Shown: positions 8,342 through 17,941, counted from the stretch's first letter. The stretch is 64,000 nucleotides of DNA from UTCHB3 sp964371075 (GCA_964371075.1 CAYJKN010000003.1:376279-440278); one strand, 5' to 3'. Notes: generated by a model from the letters alone, not told the origin. A program made the numbers and translations.

Positions 8342-9661
8342 ATGAAAAACACAATTATCCTCATTTGTTTAACACTGTTCCTCACTTTTAGTTCCAACTC
8401 ACTGGCACAATCACGGGTATATAAGGTGATTTTTGATGATGAAATCTCATTACCCCTTGTGCAATACCTCAAAAGAGCCCTTGAACAGGCAGAAAAAGAC
8501 AATGCTGATGCCCTTCTTGTGGAAATAAATACTTTTGGAGGAAGAGTTGATGCAGCTACACAATTAAAAGATATTCTGCTTGATGCAAAAATTCCTACCA
8601 TAGCTTTTGTAAATAAAAGAGCCATTTCGGCCGGTGCATTAATAACTTTGGCATGTAAAAAAATTGCCATGGCTCCGGGAAGTACCATAGGTGCAGCTAC
8701 AGTTGTTGATCAGGAGGGGAAAAAAGGCTCCGAAAAATATCAATCATATATGCGTGCTGAAATGAGATCAACCGCCCAAAAAAATGGTCGTGATCCAAAA
8801 ATAGCTGAAGCAATGGTTGATGAGAGAATTATCATCCCCGGGTTGGTTGATTCCACTCAACTTCTCTCCCTTGATGACAAAGAAGCAAGAGAGTATAAAA
8901 TTGCTGATACCGTTGTAAACAGTGTCAAGGAAGCTTTGGCGGCCTTTGGTTTTAAAGACCCGACAATCATAGTGATTAAAAGTAATTGGGCTGAAGAATT
9001 TGTAAAATTTCTCAATCATCCAATTATTTCATCATTATTAATCATGCTTGGCCTGGCAGGAATCTATACGGAGATAAAAACTCCTGGATTTGGTGTTCCC
9101 GGGATTCTGGGAATTACTTTTCTTGCTCTCTTTTTTGGTTCATCTCTAATCCTTGACTTGGCAACCTGGTTTGAAATTCTGCTTTTTATCCTGGGTTTGG
9201 GGGCAATTCTGGTCGAAATATTCCTAATACCGGGATTTGGAGTAGCCGGTGTGGTGGGTATTCTTTTAATGATAGCATCAATTTTCTTCTCATTATTCAA
9301 TACTGAGGGTTATTTTGAATATTCCCTGCTGCAAAATGCAATCATTCAATTGGGAGTTTCCCTGTTTGGTTTTTTCCTTATTGGTTTTGCTGCATATAAG
9401 CTTCTACCCAACACACGCACATTTAAATCATTTGTACTCGATGTGGAATCGGGATCAAAAACCGGATTTACAACGGCACCTGATTATTCAGCTCTTGTTG
9501 GTTTAGAAGGAACTTCGATGACCGTCTTAAGACCGGCAGGCACGGCAATAATTGATGGCTCACGTTATGATGTTGTTACGGCCGGTGACTACATCGAAAA
9601 AGATTCAAAAATCAGGGTTATAAAAGTTGAAGGAATGAGAATTGTAGTAGAGAAAGTTTAA
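8342..9661 (+). CDS. NfeD-family membrane-bound ClpP-class serine protease
   Basis: Protein of 439 aa with a signal peptide (residues 1-23, ending SLAQ). A ClpP-like domain covers about 25-220, with the catalytic serine in KRAISAGAL (S96) and the nearby lysine region at about 127-132. Four hydrophobic segments follow at about 225-345, then a C-terminal OB-like NfeD domain (about 375-439). This is the long NfeD1b form that works with stomatin-like proteins in membrane quality control; no stomatin gene is adjacent here. It is divergent from the acyl cassette and ends at a strong hairpin. Confidence 0.92.
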   Translation: MKNTIILICLTLFLTFSSNSLAQSRVYKVIFDDEISLPLVQYLKRALEQAEKDNADALLVEINTFGGRVDAATQLKDILLDAKIPTIAFVNKRAISAGALITLACKKIAMAPGSTIGAATVVDQEGKKGSEKYQSYMRAEMRSTAQKNGRDPKIAEAMVDERIIIPGLVDSTQLLSLDDKEAREYKIADTVVNSVKEALAAFGFKDPTIIVIKSNWAEEFVKFLNHPIISSLLIMLGLAGIYTEIKTPGFGVPGILGITFLALFFGSSLILDLATWFEILLFILGLGAILVEIFLIPGFGVAGVVGILLMIASIFFSLFNTEGYFEYSLLQNAIIQLGVSLFGFFLIGFAAYKLLPNTRTFKSFVLDVESGSKTGFTTAPDYSALVGLEGTSMTVLRPAGTAIIDGSRYDVVTAGDYIEKDSKIRVIKVEGMRIVVEKV

Positions 9662-9702
9662 AACAAAAAGAGGCTGCCCAATTTATATTCAGCAGCCTCA
9701 AA
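9661..9702. terminator. Shared bidirectional rho-independent terminator
   Basis: Perfect 8-bp stem GAGGCTGC (9670-9677) with GCAGCCTC (9692-9699). The A-rich stretch at 9661-9669 gives a T-tract on the minus strand, so it ends the minus-strand lipoprotein gene (stop at 9720) best. It lies directly after the nfeD stop and can serve both convergent genes. Confidence 0.8.
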
Positions 9703-9719
9703 TTATAAGATTCTAAATA

Positions 9720-10781
9720 TTACTTTAATCTCTCAACGATATTGATAATAACTGATTTCTTTTTGCTGAGGAAATCTACCATGGCACCTGCTTGTGAAGG
9801 TACTTTTCCACTAAACTGAATCTCTTCAGTTAATCTGGTATTCGATTTCATCAAAAGACGATCACTGTTGTTGTAGAAAACTTTTCCACCACCGGTAATT
9901 TCACTTTTATCAATTTTGTATCCTTGTTTTTCAAGATCAGGATTATATTGATAACTTGCTTCGTATCCGGCTTCGATCACAGAAATATCTTTACCTTCAA
10001 ATTTACCTTTTTCTTTAAGCGTATAAAGCTGGGTTGCATTCAACTGATACATTCCGTTAGGATCGTTTACAGGAGCTTTTTTGTCTCTGAATGTTTCATT
10101 AGCTTTTAATGTTCCCGGTGAAAAAGCTCTGAATACCTGCATAATCATACCTTTCAGGTTTTCAGAAATGTCTTTTGTGGCTGCTTCCAGCTGCTGTGGG
10201 TTTAAGGTATCTTTTCCCATGTTTTCAGGAAGTGCTTTGGTAACAATTTTGTCAACTTTATACACCTCTTTAATAACTCCTTTTTTGTCAATTCGTGCCA
10301 TAAAAGGATTGTTAATAAGGGCTTCATAAAATCCAAAATCGAGCTTTTTAGCCGAGTCAAGTTTATCGCCTGTTTTATACTCTTTCTTTTCGCCATTCAC
10401 ATCGGAGAAGATGTAGATGCTTGTTGTTGTTACTTCAACTTCAGCGATTGTATCTTTATCAACATCTTTCACTTCAAAATTGATAACAATAACATTTTTT
10501 TGTTCAACTTTTTGGCTGATTGAAGTATCAGCTTTCATTGACTGGTCAATATTATTGATAAAAGCGATCTTGTATGTAAACTTCGATCCTTTTTCCAATT
10601 TATAACCAAACTCTGTCTCCCCTTCGGCGGCAGTGACACCTTCGAGTTTTGGAAGATTTGTATCGATACTGGTTACAACTTCACCTTCAGCCAATGGCTT
10701 GGTGCCATCTGATCCACAACCGGATACCAGCATAAGCAGTGTAATTGTGAAAAAGGAAAAAATAATTTTCTTAAATAACAT
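9720..10781 (-). CDS. Lipoprotein of unknown function (DUF6263-like)
   Basis: Protein of 353 aa with a lipoprotein signal (LMLVSGC, lipidated Cys at 22). The body is soluble and rich in Lys, Asp and Thr, with short beta-strand-like segments. A run of the type KLEKGSKFTYKI near residue 60, followed by long alternating strands, recalls the DUF6263 family, but I am not certain. It lies 4 nt downstream of the NamZ-like lipoprotein gene, so the two are likely co-expressed in the envelope. Confidence 0.8.
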   Translation of the reverse strand: MLFKKIIFSFFTITLLMLVSGCGSDGTKPLAEGEVVTSIDTNLPKLEGVTAAEGETEFGYKLEKGSKFTYKIAFINNIDQSMKADTSISQKVEQKNVIVINFEVKDVDKDTIAEVEVTTTSIYIFSDVNGEKKEYKTGDKLDSAKKLDFGFYEALINNPFMARIDKKGVIKEVYKVDKIVTKALPENMGKDTLNPQQLEAATKDISENLKGMIMQVFRAFSPGTLKANETFRDKKAPVNDPNGMYQLNATQLYTLKEKGKFEGKDISVIEAGYEASYQYNPDLEKQGYKIDKSEITGGGKVFYNNSDRLLMKSNTRLTEEIQFSGKVPSQAGAMVDFLSKKKSVIINIVERLK

Positions 10782-10785
10782 CTTG

Positions 10786-12048
10786 TTACCTTAAGTTAGT
10801 GTATAATAAATATTTACTTCTAAGCTCTTTAAATTGTCGCAGCTCTTCTTGATAGCTGGCTACCACGACTTTCCACCCCTTTGTGGTCAATAAATTTTGA
10901 ATATCACTCCTGCCGGATTTAATCCTGAAGCCCTTCTCTTTAATCTCAAATTTACCGGGATACTCTGTTGATAAATGATCCAACAGATAAAATCCAAATT
11001 TTACGGCTTCAAATTCCTTTGATATTTCCCTGATCCTTACTCCAAAACACTTTTCTCCCATAAATTTTGGTTTAAGTGCAGCCTCGCTTTCAACCGGGAT
11101 ATATTCAATTTTTTCAACACTTTTAATCCCCGGGAACTGTTTTACAACTTCAAGCAGTTTTTCATTGTCGATAAATGGTGCACCAAATATCAAAAAAGGA
11201 TCAACACTTCCTCTTCCCTCTGAAACATTTGTATTTTCAAGTAAACAGGTGCCCGGATAAACTTTTGTTGCTGTAACAGATCTAAGATTTGGTGAGGGAT
11301 CAAGCCACTTTACTCCGGTCTCTTCAAACTCACTCTCCCTGTAATAACCTGACATTTCCACGACATTAAGTTCACACAAAATCCCTTTTCGCTCCTTAAT
11401 ATCTGCTTGAAAATATTTGCCAATCTCCCCTATCGTCATTCCGTGTGCAATTGGCAACCGGGTAATCCCAACAAAGGAGAATAATGAATCCTCCACCACA
11501 GGTCCATCAACATAAAGCCCGCCAATGATATTGGGTTGATCAAGTACCCAAACAGGAATTCCTGCTTCTCCACATGCTTCCATCACATGATAAAGAGTGG
11601 ATATGTAGGTATAAAACCTTACTCCCGCATCACGAATGGAAAAGATCATCAGATCGATCCCTTTAAGCATTTCGGGTGTTGGTTTTCTTGTTTTCCCATA
11701 AAGTGAAAAGACAGGAATACCTGTTTTTTCATCTGTTGTATTGTCAATTTTTAAACCTGCTGCAGCCACTCCTCTGAATCCATGTTCGGGTCCAAACACA
11801 GCGGTAATTTTCCCTTTTTTATCAAATATTATTTCATCAACAAGATGATTCCCATCGGAGGTTACGGCAGTATGATTTGCCACTATTCCCAATCTTTTTT
11901 CGGAAACCCTGTTCCACTCTTTTTTCAGGAAATTATCTATTCCATTTACAAAATCAGCTTTCCCGGTTGGTAAAGTTTTTTCCTGAACAGTCTGACACCC
12001 TGCAGCCATGGGAACAATCAACAATAAAAATATCACAATTTTTATCAT
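10786..12048 (-). CDS. DUF1343/NamZ-like exo-beta-N-acetylmuramidase, lipoprotein
   Basis: Protein of 420 aa. The motifs GIVANHTA, FGPEHGFRG, FSIRDAGVRFYTY and VWVLDQPN are those of the DUF1343 family (GH171), whose characterised member NamZ removes terminal N-acetylmuramic acid from peptidoglycan fragments. I chose the ATG at 12048, not the upstream ATG at 12099: it makes an ATGA overlap with the Nudix stop (12045-12047) and leaves a clean lipoprotein signal ending MAAGC (Cys18). Together with the NlpC/P60 and epimerase genes near 2-3 kb, it suggests an outer-surface murein salvage capacity. Confidence 0.88.
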   Translation of the reverse strand: MIKIVIFLLLIVPMAAGCQTVQEKTLPTGKADFVNGIDNFLKKEWNRVSEKRLGIVANHTAVTSDGNHLVDEIIFDKKGKITAVFGPEHGFRGVAAAGLKIDNTTDEKTGIPVFSLYGKTRKPTPEMLKGIDLMIFSIRDAGVRFYTYISTLYHVMEACGEAGIPVWVLDQPNIIGGLYVDGPVVEDSLFSFVGITRLPIAHGMTIGEIGKYFQADIKERKGILCELNVVEMSGYYRESEFEETGVKWLDPSPNLRSVTATKVYPGTCLLENTNVSEGRGSVDPFLIFGAPFIDNEKLLEVVKQFPGIKSVEKIEYIPVESEAALKPKFMGEKCFGVRIREISKEFEAVKFGFYLLDHLSTEYPGKFEIKEKGFRIKSGRSDIQNLLTTKGWKVVVASYQEELRQFKELRSKYLLYTNLR

Positions 12049-12608
12049 TTTTGGATAATCCCAAGTTTTCTGAAAAGTTTTTTCTTTCCAATTGTCCATG
12101 CAGAAAGAGTCATTCCGTCAAAAATCACTCCCTTATCCACCATCTGTTCAAAATCTTCAAGGGTTACTTCATGAAGAGATATTTCTTCAGTATCATCTCC
12201 CTTTTTTGGTGCTTTCACCAATTTTTGCGCCAGATAAACATGGCAATATTCGTCTGTTACACCGTTAAACGGACAAAATTTTCCAACATTCTCAAGCAAT
12301 TCAGCGGAATAACCCGTTTCTTCTCTTAGTTCCAGAAGGGCAGTATTTTCAGGAGTTGAACCTTCTTTCACTCCACCACAGGGAAATTCGAGAGAAAATT
12401 TTTTATTCAGGTAGCGATACTGTTTAACGAGGAGAAGTGTGTTGTTTTCAGTCACCGGAATTATCATCGAAGAGCCGGTAGTATGCACATAGTAATAAAC
12501 TCCTTTAAATCCGGTGGATGGAATTATAAAATCGTCAATCTTATAAGTCCAAAATGGATTTTTGTGATACTCCCGGCTTTTAATTTTCTTCCAGCGTGAA
12601 ATCGACAT
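12045..12608 (-). CDS. Nudix hydrolase (ADP-ribose pyrophosphatase-like) with a deviant Nudix box
   Basis: Protein of 187 aa resembling ADP-sugar pyrophosphatases (LLVKQYRYLNKKFSLEFPCGG, then the Nudix box). In the box GX5EX7REUXEEXGU the first Glu is Ser and the Arg is Leu (GSTPENTALLELREETGY), while the metal-binding Glu residues ahead of TGY are kept. It should hydrolyse a nucleoside diphosphate-linked compound, probably ADP-ribose or a close relative. The stop overlaps the NamZ start (ATGA) and the start overlaps the ndk stop (TAATG), so the three genes are translationally coupled. Confidence 0.88.
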   Translation of the reverse strand: MSISRWKKIKSREYHKNPFWTYKIDDFIIPSTGFKGVYYYVHTTGSSMIIPVTENNTLLLVKQYRYLNKKFSLEFPCGGVKEGSTPENTALLELREETGYSAELLENVGKFCPFNGVTDEYCHVYLAQKLVKAPKKGDDTEEISLHEVTLEDFEQMVDKGVIFDGMTLSAWTIGKKKLFRKLGIIQK

Positions 12609-13039
12609 TAATTTGTGTAGTTGTTCAGTCGTTCATCGCGGGAAAAGAAATGTGCGATCTCTATAAGAGCGTTTTCATCACTGTCAGAACCGTGAACAGC
12701 ATTTTCAGCTTTACTTCCGGCATATCTTTTTCTGATAGTGCCTTCATCAGCTTGTGCGGGGTCAGTGGCTCCAATGAGTTTTCTGAAATCGGCTACTGCA
12801 TTCTCTTTTTCAAGCATCAATGGTACACAAGGTCCCGAACACATAAAATCAACCAATTCACCATAAAATGGTCTTTCTTTATGAACTTCGTAGAAACCTT
12901 TAGCTGAATCCTGACTCATTCTTGTCATTTTCATAGCTTTTACTTTAAACCCTGCTTCGGTAATCATTGTGATTATCTGTCCGACATAATTATTTTTTAC
13001 TGCATCCGGTTTAATTATTGCAAAAGTTAAATTGCCCAA
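12608..13039 (-). CDS. ndk: Nucleoside diphosphate kinase
   Basis: Protein of 143 aa, the usual family length. It opens with LTFAIIKPDAVKNN and has the active-site histidine in NAVHGSDSDENA. It balances NTP and dNTP pools by phosphate transfer through a phosphohistidine. The start is a TTG at 13039 with a good AGGAG about 7 nt upstream, which shows that TTG is used here as a true start. sucD is 28 nt upstream on the same strand. Confidence 0.97.
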   Translation of the reverse strand: MGNLTFAIIKPDAVKNNYVGQIITMITEAGFKVKAMKMTRMSQDSAKGFYEVHKERPFYGELVDFMCSGPCVPLMLEKENAVADFRKLIGATDPAQADEGTIRKRYAGSKAENAVHGSDSDENALIEIAHFFSRDERLNNYTN

Positions 13040-13067
13040 ATTATTCTCCTGAATTTATATTCTGTAA

Positions 13068-13955
13068 TTAATGTTTTTTAGCTTTTGCATCAAGTGCTTT
13101 TTTCATCGTGATACCGATATCGGCCGGTGAATTTACCACTTTGATACCTGCTTTTTTTAATGCTTCCATTTTTTCTCCCGCAGTGCCTTTGCCTCCGGAA
13201 ATTATAGCTCCTGCATGTCCCATTCTTCTACCCGGAGGTGCTGTCTGGCCGGCAATAAAGCCTACTACAGGTTTTTTCACATTCTTTTTGATGTATTCAG
13301 CAGCTTCTTCTTCTGCAGAGCCACCAATCTCACCAATCATAACTATACCCTCTGTTTCAGGGTCTTCGTTAAACAATTTTACAATATCAATAAACCTTGA
13401 CCCGATGATTGGATCTCCGCCAATTCCAACACATGTTGATTGTCCGATTCCGAGATCAGATAATTGTTTCACTGCCTCATAAGTTAGCGTTCCTGAGCGG
13501 GAAACCACTCCAACATTGCCTGCCTTGTGGATAAATCCGGGCATGATACCAATTTTGCCTTTTCCGGGTGATATAACTCCCGGGCAGTTTGGTCCAATTA
13601 ACACAACACCTTTTTCTCTGATGTAGTGATATACCGGAGCCATATCCGCAACAGGAATTCCTTCTGTAATACAGATAACAACTTTAATCCCGGCATCCGC
13701 TGCTTCAAGTATTGCATCTGCAGCAAATGAAGCTGGTACAAAAATCACCGAAGTATTGGCTTTTGTTGCATCAACTGCATCCTGAACTGTATTGAATACA
13801 GGGATTCCCTCAAATTCAGTTCCGCCTTTGCCGGGGGTTACCCCCGCAACAACCTTTGTTTTATATTCAACCATCTGTCTGGTATGAAATGATCCTTCAC
13901 TGCCCGTTATGCCTTGAACAACAAGGCGAGTTTTCTTGTCAACAAGAATGCTCAT
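13068..13955 (-). CDS. sucD: Succinate-CoA ligase, alpha subunit
   Basis: Protein of 295 aa from the ATG at 13955 (MSILVDKKTRL), which has AAAGGA about 10 nt upstream; an ATG at 13997 would add 14 residues outside the family N-terminus. The CoA-binding region VQGITGSEG and the phosphohistidine loop GHAGAIISGGKGTA are clear. It makes succinate and ATP or GTP from succinyl-CoA in the citric acid cycle with the beta subunit SucC, which is not in this window. Citrate synthase lies about 2.7 kb upstream on the same strand. Confidence 0.95.
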   Translation of the reverse strand: MSILVDKKTRLVVQGITGSEGSFHTRQMVEYKTKVVAGVTPGKGGTEFEGIPVFNTVQDAVDATKANTSVIFVPASFAADAILEAADAGIKVVICITEGIPVADMAPVYHYIREKGVVLIGPNCPGVISPGKGKIGIMPGFIHKAGNVGVVSRSGTLTYEAVKQLSDLGIGQSTCVGIGGDPIIGSRFIDIVKLFNEDPETEGIVMIGEIGGSAEEEAAEYIKKNVKKPVVGFIAGQTAPPGRRMGHAGAIISGGKGTAGEKMEALKKAGIKVVNSPADIGITMKKALDAKAKKH

Positions 13956-14075
13956 AATTTGTATCCTTTGTTCTGCAAATTTTTTCAAAATAATCATGTA
14001 AGATAATTATTTATGAAGAATTAATTTATCATAAACTTAATGAATTAAATCCCCTCGTTATTATTGATCCCTCTT

Positions 14076-16472
14076 TTAGTCCTCCGTTTGTACGGATTTA
14101 TTTAAGGGCTTGTCCTTGTCCCTAACTCCGCCCGTGTAAATTATCGGAGTTATCATTATCATTTTACCACCACCACCGGTGATTTTTACATCGAAGTAGC
14201 AACTTGAATCAGGCATTCCTTTAGATAAAGATGCAATTATTGGTTGACCCACTTCGTTCATATCGATCACTGAATAATTATTATAGTTTAAACCCGGATT
14301 ATTAAGATATACTCTTACTTTTCGTGTACTCGCAGTTGAATCATGAGCCGAAACATCCACTAATTTATTTGTGATATAAAAAAACAGGGTATCAGGTTCG
14401 ATGACATTTGGATTGTTAAACTTTGTCAACTGAAACATACCAGTTTCGGTATATGACAAATTTTCAAAACTTTCATCCCTGTTATTCACTTTTGTTTTAA
14501 CTGATTTAATCCAATTTTTTCTTGAATTCATTCTATAAGTTTGTGTATCACCTGAATATGCCCCGACCCAGGTACTGCGCAAAATCCAGTTTTCTATCGG
14601 CTTCAGAGATCTAATATAGTCTTTAAGTGCCCAATATCTTGAATTTGGTATCTGTGGATTGTCAGCTCTGGATTTTGCAACATCCGGTGAGGATTCATTG
14701 TATGGATTGTAACTGTCGTCAAATAATCCATAAGTTGCCATTCCCCACGGATCAATCCGGGTTGGAATCATATAGAACATAAATCCCCTGGCACCAAATG
14801 AAAGCCCAAGATTTGCCTGTACGGTAATTTCCTGAGCCGTTGGCACACGCAATCCAAATGGACTGGTTGAGTATGTGGAGATGCCGGGAACAAAACCTCT
14901 TATTGCGGAAACTTGTACTGTTTGAATCAGTGGTATGTCTTCTTCCAATTCGGGACCAAAATTTTGCGCGGCATCAATAGCCGTCACAAGCCCCATAAAT
15001 TGTTCAGGGTCTTCATTCCCCGAGGGCAAAACTCTCTCCCCTTTGTATTCAATCAGATTATTTAAAGCAGCTTGAATATCTTCCTGACCACCGGGCTCAT
15101 ATCCTCGTTTTAATGCCAAACTGAAAGGATAGTGGTTAATTATTAAAGAGTTCTTGTAGAAACCCGTCACATTGTTTTTTGCATGATAACGGTCAAACCT
15201 GAAATGCCACCTCCAGTAATTTCCCGCCGCACCAGACAAATCGAAGCTTTTTCCGGGAGGCATCTTCGCCCGAATAAGGTTTGTGTAAAACTTCCTCACA
15301 TCTGCCGTGAGAGTAACAGGCTCATCATAATAAAAAGATTCAAATAACGGGTTTCCACCAACTGCGGCTATCTTTGCATTTAGCTGCGATTTTATTGTGT
15401 TCCGAAGTTCCGGGTCATTAAAAAAAGCCTCATAGAGCGAATCGTTAAATGTAATTGCATCGATGTAGGCTGTTACTTTATTTTCATAGAGAATACCCAC
15501 TTCAATAATCTTGTCAACACTAACAGCACCATATTCTCTAAAGTGAAAGCCCGGGTCGGTTAAGGTTATCCACCCCATATCTGTTGAGGAAATATCCCCT
15601 TTCCTTACAATCATTTCAATTGTTTTAACAAGTGGATTTTTGGGATTGCTTTTGTTAGCGGCCGTGGACGTATCAACTTTTTTTGTTTCAAAAAAATCTT
15701 TTGTTGCATGATATCCTGAGGCAGGTACAATTTTAAGGCGCACCCTGAAGACCTCCGTTGAGTCAGGAAGTGAGTCGGGTTCAATCATAGTGCGGATTGA
15801 GATGTAGTGTCTTTCACCGGTATTTGTGAAATGCATCCTGTTTAGTCTCCCATAAACCATATATGATTTGACATCCTCATTGTTTAAGGATGGAATGGCT
15901 TTTTTTACAAGGAATTCACCTGAATGGAGCATTAATGTTGTATCACGACCCGTAAGATTTGTACCAACCCAGGCAGGGATCAAGTCGGGGTGTAAATTCA
16001 TAAACCAGACACTTGTACTGCGCTCTGTTCCGAATCCAAAATTATAAATCGGTGATAAACTAAAAGTACTCTCCCCACCGATCTGAAAAGGATAACGATT
16101 TTTATCCTGTCCCTGGGCTTTGATATATTTCCCTGTTTCAACACCGAGAATTTCAGGTGTATCCTTACACCACTCCAGATGCATATCAAGAATTTTCCGT
16201 TGCCGGTTAAAATCACTTGGGATGGTGTTAATTGAATCTGCCCATGAAACAGAGTGGTTAATCCCAAGGGAATCCATCAGTGAGCTGAGTTCCTTTGCAC
16301 GAAAAGCGAGAGAATCTGAATTTAGAGGTGTGCCCCAACTATGAGGTGGAATCCTGTAATTTACATACCCGTCAAAGAAGGAGATGTAAGGAAAAACAGT
16401 TTTACCCATCTGCCCATAGATATGGGAGGGAGTCACAAGGAGAAGAAACAAAAACAAGGATAACTTATTCAA
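14076..16472 (-). CDS. Large secreted protein, possible TIM-barrel glycosidase-like; function unknown
   Basis: Protein of about 798 aa. The frame is open to a TTG at 16520, but a second TTG at 16472 gives a tidy signal peptide (NKLSLFLFLLLVTPSHIYGQ), so I place the start there. I recognise no family. Features that recall glycoside hydrolase barrels are FYYDEP near residue 380 (acidic pair D383, E384), many aromatic residues in the middle (NYWRWHFRFDRYHAKN) and GARGFMFYMIP near residue 580. The N-terminal half looks beta-rich. No T9SS tail, TonB box or lipobox is present. It stands alone between sucD and the citrate synthase terminator. Confidence 0.82.
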   Translation of the reverse strand: MNKLSLFLFLLLVTPSHIYGQMGKTVFPYISFFDGYVNYRIPPHSWGTPLNSDSLAFRAKELSSLMDSLGINHSVSWADSINTIPSDFNRQRKILDMHLEWCKDTPEILGVETGKYIKAQGQDKNRYPFQIGGESTFSLSPIYNFGFGTERSTSVWFMNLHPDLIPAWVGTNLTGRDTTLMLHSGEFLVKKAIPSLNNEDVKSYMVYGRLNRMHFTNTGERHYISIRTMIEPDSLPDSTEVFRVRLKIVPASGYHATKDFFETKKVDTSTAANKSNPKNPLVKTIEMIVRKGDISSTDMGWITLTDPGFHFREYGAVSVDKIIEVGILYENKVTAYIDAITFNDSLYEAFFNDPELRNTIKSQLNAKIAAVGGNPLFESFYYDEPVTLTADVRKFYTNLIRAKMPPGKSFDLSGAAGNYWRWHFRFDRYHAKNNVTGFYKNSLIINHYPFSLALKRGYEPGGQEDIQAALNNLIEYKGERVLPSGNEDPEQFMGLVTAIDAAQNFGPELEEDIPLIQTVQVSAIRGFVPGISTYSTSPFGLRVPTAQEITVQANLGLSFGARGFMFYMIPTRIDPWGMATYGLFDDSYNPYNESSPDVAKSRADNPQIPNSRYWALKDYIRSLKPIENWILRSTWVGAYSGDTQTYRMNSRKNWIKSVKTKVNNRDESFENLSYTETGMFQLTKFNNPNVIEPDTLFFYITNKLVDVSAHDSTASTRKVRVYLNNPGLNYNNYSVIDMNEVGQPIIASLSKGMPDSSCYFDVKITGGGGKMIMITPIIYTGGVRDKDKPLNKSVQTED

Positions 16473-16596
16473 TTTAAACTCGAGATTAATTATTCGCAGA
16501 TATCTAAAACTAATTCTCAATAAATAGCTTCTTTTTTAATGTTATAATAACTTTCTGTTAAAGATACAACCCTGCCGGATAACAGAATGTGAAATG

Positions 16597-16625
16597 AAAA
16601 ACCCCGGCTTCAACCGGGGTTTATC
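16597..16625 (-). terminator. Rho-independent terminator of citrate synthase
   Basis: Nine-bp stem AAACCCCGG (16599-16607) with CCGGGGTTT (16614-16622) and a six-base loop. On the minus strand it is followed by a short T-run. It lies about 40 nt after the citrate synthase stop. Confidence 0.88.
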
Positions 16626-16660
16626 TTGAATAACTTTGTTTTACTTAAAGAGAGGAATCG

Positions 16661-17941
16661 TTATTTGATTACCTGACTTTTCAACCATGAAGTGGTTACA
16701 GATTTAGGACGAACGATTGGCGTTCCCATTGCTCTGTTCACAACTGCCTGTGATGCCAAGCCAATTGATCTCGAAAGTGCAAATATCACTGTATAATACG
16801 AGAATTCACGCAATCCGTAATGATGCAACAATGATCCGGTAACTGCATCCACATTGGGCCATGGATTTTGTATCTTCGGAATTGATTTAAGTATCTCAGG
16901 AACTACTTCAAATGTATGTATCACAGTTTTAAAAACAGGATCGTCAGGGCAATGAAGTTTACCAAACTCGTAAAATGCTTCAAATCTTGGATCAACCACT
17001 CTCAACACAGCATGACCGTAACCCGGAATTACCTGACCGGCCGCCAATGTCTCATTCACAAGTTCTTCGATTTGGGCTTTTGAAGGTGTTCCGTTATACT
17101 TTTTCATTACATCAAGAATCCACTTTAGAGCTTCCTGGTTTGCGAGACCGTGGAGAGGACCGGCCAGTCCATTAAATCCTGCAGAAATTGAATAATACAA
17201 ATCGGAAAGAGCTGAATTTACGATTGCTGAGGTAAATGAGCTCACATTACCACCTTCATGGTCAGAGTGAGCAACAAGGAACAATTTCATCAATTTTAGG
17301 AATTCTTCACCTGAAGCATCAAGCCCTAACATGTGCACAAAATCATCTGTTAACCGCATATCAGGATCGGGCTGAATCAATTCGCCTTTTTCATATCTTA
17401 ACCTGTAGATGGCAGCAGCAATAGCAGGTAGTTTGGCTATGATATTTAATGCGTCCTCAAGAGTATATCTCCAATACTCACTCTTATTAATTCCTTCTTC
17501 GTAGTGATGAGCAAAAGAAGATTCTTTCTGCATCGCAAGTACAGCAGTGGAAAGCATTGTCATTGGATGAGAATCTTTTGGCATCGCTTTCAAAATTTCC
17601 CAAACATAGTAGGGCACAAATTTTCTGATTTTAAGACAAACCGAAAATTCATGATATTCTTCTTCCGTCGGTAACTCACCGGTGAGTAATAGGTAAAATA
17701 CCTGAACAGCATTTAAATCTGTTAAATCTTTAACGGGCTTTCCTCTAATGATCAAACCCTGATCTTTTGGAACCACCGAAGTATCGCACCAAAGTGAAGT
17801 TACTCCTCTCATTCCACCCATCACTTGTGAGATGGATACATCTGAAACCTTGGTGTCTCCATTCTCTTTAAGAAAGGTTGACATGTCGGAACGCCAGAAC
17901 TCAATCTTGTGTGCCATTGTATCAAAAATATTTGCTGCCAT
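16661..17941 (-). CDS. gltA: Citrate synthase
   Basis: Protein of 426 aa condensing oxaloacetate and acetyl-CoA at the entry to the citric acid cycle. Conserved parts are HSDHEGGNVSSFT, GPLHGLANQEAL and PGYGHAVLRVVDPRF, which hold the active-site histidines and the substrate-binding Arg. The HSDHEGGNVS and LAGPLHGLANQE segments resemble the eukaryote-type Si-synthase branch rather than the E. coli GltA branch; this is my impression, not an alignment. The gene has its own terminator and lies downstream of htpG, separated by a hairpin. Confidence 0.95.
   Translation of the reverse strand: MAANIFDTMAHKIEFWRSDMSTFLKENGDTKVSDVSISQVMGGMRGVTSLWCDTSVVPKDQGLIIRGKPVKDLTDLNAVQVFYLLLTGELPTEEEYHEFSVCLKIRKFVPYYVWEILKAMPKDSHPMTMLSTAVLAMQKESSFAHHYEEGINKSEYWRYTLEDALNIIAKLPAIAAAIYRLRYEKGELIQPDPDMRLTDDFVHMLGLDASGEEFLKLMKLFLVAHSDHEGGNVSSFTSAIVNSALSDLYYSISAGFNGLAGPLHGLANQEALKWILDVMKKYNGTPSKAQIEELVNETLAAGQVIPGYGHAVLRVVDPRFEAFYEFGKLHCPDDPVFKTVIHTFEVVPEILKSIPKIQNPWPNVDAVTGSLLHHYGLREFSYYTVIFALSRSIGLASQAVVNRAMGTPIVRPKSVTTSWLKSQVIK

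Noticed and set aside
11877..12329. 150-aa open frame on the plus strand across NamZ and Nudix
   Set aside because: Antisense shadow of two well-supported minus-strand genes; no ribosome-binding site and no recognisable motif.
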